Assembly: GCA_037147235.1 (NCBI GenBank)
Contig: JBAWVO010000332.1
Location: forward strand, 1-6,973
Direction of reading: 5' to 3'
From: JANXQG01 sp037147235
Lineage (GTDB): Bacteria > Planctomycetota > Planctomycetia > Pirellulales > Thermoguttaceae
Length of the DNA: 6,973 nt
Part shown: piece after piece, positions 5,771-6,973 of the stretch
Layout of the letters: every line of letters starts with the position of its first letter
How positions within the stretch are numbered: position 1 is the stretch's first letter
Program-made: the position numbers and the translations under genes
The notes under the pieces: model-generated
The model's input: the letters and a program-made list of their open reading frames with translations, nothing else
Told to the model about the DNA's origin: nothing
Databases searched by the model: none

Positions 5771-6736
5771 TTATCGAGGCGAAGCGTCCACGCTGCCCGG
5801 TCCGTCGCGGTTGACCATCTCTTGGAGATGGACCGCGACGCATTCGGCGGTGACCTTCGGGTCGTAGCCGCCTTCCAGCACGCTGACCAACCTACCGCCG
5901 GCATACGCATCGGCGGCATCAAGGACGAGGTTCGTCAGTACGATGTAGTCCTCGGTCTCCAGGCCGAGGTTCCCGATCGGATCGAGACGGTGCGCATCGA
6001 AACCGGCACTCAGGAGAATCAGTTGCGGCTTGATTTTCGAGGCGAAGGATTCCAGGGCGTTGGCGAACCGGGCAAGGTAATCCTTTCGGGAAGTGCCGAA
6101 AGTGATCGGCAGATTGAGCTTGGTTCCCAGGGCACGCCCTCCGCCGGTCTCGTCTTCTTCGCCCGAGCCGGGAAAGAACGGCGAGCGGTGGATCGAGAGG
6201 AATCCCACGCGAGGCTCTTCCCAGAAAATGGATTGCGTTCCGTTGCCGTGATGCACGTCCCAATCGACGATAAGGACGCGATCGAGCCGGAACTCGTCGA
6301 GGGCCATTTGGGCGGCCACGGCGACGTTGTTGAAGAGACAGAAGCCCATGCCATAACCGGCCATGGCATGGTGTCCGGGCGGGCGGACCACGCACAAGGC
6401 TCGATGGTCCTCGTCCCGAACCACGCGCTCCATGGCGTCGCAAACCGCCCCCACCGCATCCAGTGCCACGTCATACGAACACGGGCCAATCACCGTGTCG
6501 GAATCGAGATCTCCTCCTCCTGACTTGGCCATCGCCCATACCTCGTTGATGTAGCGGGATGTGTGAACCCGCGTGAGGCGTTGCCCCGAGATCGGCAGCC
6601 ATGTCGGGCGTTGGCACCGAGCATCCAGGCCGGCAAGCGCAAGACGAGCAGGGATCTCTCGAATCCGCTCCGGCCGCTCCGGATGATTGCCGGTCTCGTG
6701 ATTCAAAAAACGGTTGTCGAGATACAGTAGGCTCAT
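5771..6736 (-). CDS. Histone-deacetylase-family (AcuC-like) lysine deacetylase
   Basis: A 321-residue zinc-dependent amidohydrolase of the arginase/deacetylase fold, removing acetyl groups from lysines or small acetylated amines. All active-site elements are present. HPERPER lies near the N-terminus, and RPPGHH (118-123) carries the His122/His123 pair. DWDVHHGNGTQ supplies zinc ligands Asp160 and His162. SAGFDAH supplies the third ligand, Asp247, and LEGGYDP carries the transition-state Tyr291. GFCLFNNVAVAA is also typical. The LEGGY form and length fit bacterial class II-type members. The ATG at 6736 (MSLLYLDNRF) is chosen because AAAGGT lies 6 bases upstream and homologues start here; an in-frame GTG at 6784 has no ribosome site. 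It sits tail-to-tail with acs. In Bacillus, AcuC deacetylates and reactivates AcsA, so Acs is the obvious candidate substrate, but polyamine or other targets are possible. No acetyltransferase gene is visible in the window. Confidence 0.93.
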   Translation of the reverse strand: MSLLYLDNRFLNHETGNHPERPERIREIPARLALAGLDARCQRPTWLPISGQRLTRVHTSRYINEVWAMAKSGGGDLDSDTVIGPCSYDVALDAVGAVCDAMERVVRDEDHRALCVVRPPGHHAMAGYGMGFCLFNNVAVAAQMALDEFRLDRVLIVDWDVHHGNGTQSIFWEEPRVGFLSIHRSPFFPGSGEEDETGGGRALGTKLNLPITFGTSRKDYLARFANALESFASKIKPQLILLSAGFDAHRLDPIGNLGLETEDYIVLTNLVLDAADAYAGGRLVSVLEGGYDPKVTAECVAVHLQEMVNRDGPGSVDASPR

Positions 6737-6849
6737 GGAGCGACCTTTGAGACCCGAGGTGTACGACGAACGGCCACGCTGCACGCGATCACACGCACGC
6801 GGATGCCTCTTGAACGAATCGACGAAGGGAAACGGAACCCATCCACCCC

Positions 6850-6878
6850 ATCATACTTTACTGAAACGCGGGTGCCAA
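6850..6878 (-). promoter_or_regulatory. Sigma-70-type promoter of the deacetylase gene
   Basis: On the minus strand, TTGGCA (6878-6873), a 17-bp spacer and TATGAT (6855-6850) form a strong housekeeping-type promoter. Transcripts would start near 6843, giving a leader of about 107 bases to the ATG at 6736. The rest of the leader shows no structure I can name. Confidence 0.7.
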
Positions 6879-6913
6879 CATGCGGCAAAAGAGATGAAAT
6901 TCACCCGTGGGCA

Positions 6914-6963
6914 GGGAGGGGGAGAAAGGGAGAAAGGGAGAAAGGGGAGAAAGGGGGAATGGG
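6914..6963. repeat. Purine-rich tandem G-tract repeat (possible G-quadruplex)
   Basis: Seven runs of three or more G lie on the plus strand (6914-6916, 6918-6922, 6928-6930, 6936-6938, 6944-6947, 6953-6957, 6961-6963), separated by 1, 5, 5, 5, 5 and 3 bases. The core is an 8-bp unit, AGAAAGGG, repeated with small changes in G number. It is all purine on one strand except for C-free junctions and one T (6960). It satisfies the usual G-quadruplex pattern and could also form a triplex. It lies about 36 bp upstream of the deacetylase -35 box. Confidence 0.75.
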
Positions 6964-6973
6964 AACCACGAAA

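Noticed and set aside
5762..6523. 253-codon open frame antisense to the deacetylase gene
   Set aside because: It overlaps a complete HDAC-family gene on the other strand and has no recognisable motif or ribosome site.
6737..6784. 16-codon N-terminal extension of the deacetylase from GTG
   Set aside because: There is no ribosome site upstream, and family members start at the MSLLYLDNRF-like sequence.

Overview
The window looks like chromosomal DNA from a planctomycete (Planctomycetota, probably Pirellulales-like). This is judged from the gene types: a CXXC zinc-ribbon protein with one membrane segment, an ExeA-like ATPase, and a DcaP-like barrel protein with a long Pro/Ala-rich linker. A 'GGCACGGGC...GCCCGTGCC' palindromic intergenic repeat, common in planctomycete and verrucomicrobial genomes, points the same way. 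The phylum call is inference from family knowledge; no rRNA or other marker is present.

The window holds five protein genes and no RNA genes. Three are on the minus strand in the left half. Reading in their direction of transcription they are an outer-membrane porin-like protein (3448 to 2036), an ExeA-like AAA ATPase (1888 to 1085) and a zinc-ribbon single-pass membrane protein (867 to 88). The gaps between them are 147 and 217 bp, so they are not a tight operon. The 217-bp gap contains a nested palindromic repeat (950-1063), and the zinc-ribbon gene has its own TATAAT box downstream of that repeat.

The right half is an acetate module. acs (acetyl-CoA synthetase, 3755-5713, plus strand) is divergent from the porin gene and has a near-consensus sigma-70-type promoter (TTGACA, 17 bp, TAGAAT). 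Tail-to-tail with it, 57 bp away, is a class II/AcuC-like histone-deacetylase-family gene (6736 to 5771, minus strand). That gene has its own good promoter (TTGGCA, 17 bp, TATGAT) and a purine-rich G-tract repeat (6914-6963) further upstream. Acs is the classic bacterial enzyme controlled by reversible lysine acetylation, and in Bacillus an HDAC-family deacetylase (AcuC) reactivates it. The pairing therefore suggests an enzyme next to its own deacetylase, although the sequence alone does not prove it.

I see no clearly new multi-gene system. The items most worth a second look are the acs/deacetylase pair, the nested palindrome, the G-tract repeat upstream of the deacetylase promoter, the Gly for Pro change in an adenine-pocket motif of Acs, and the zinc-ribbon membrane protein with a second CXXC on the other side of its membrane segment.
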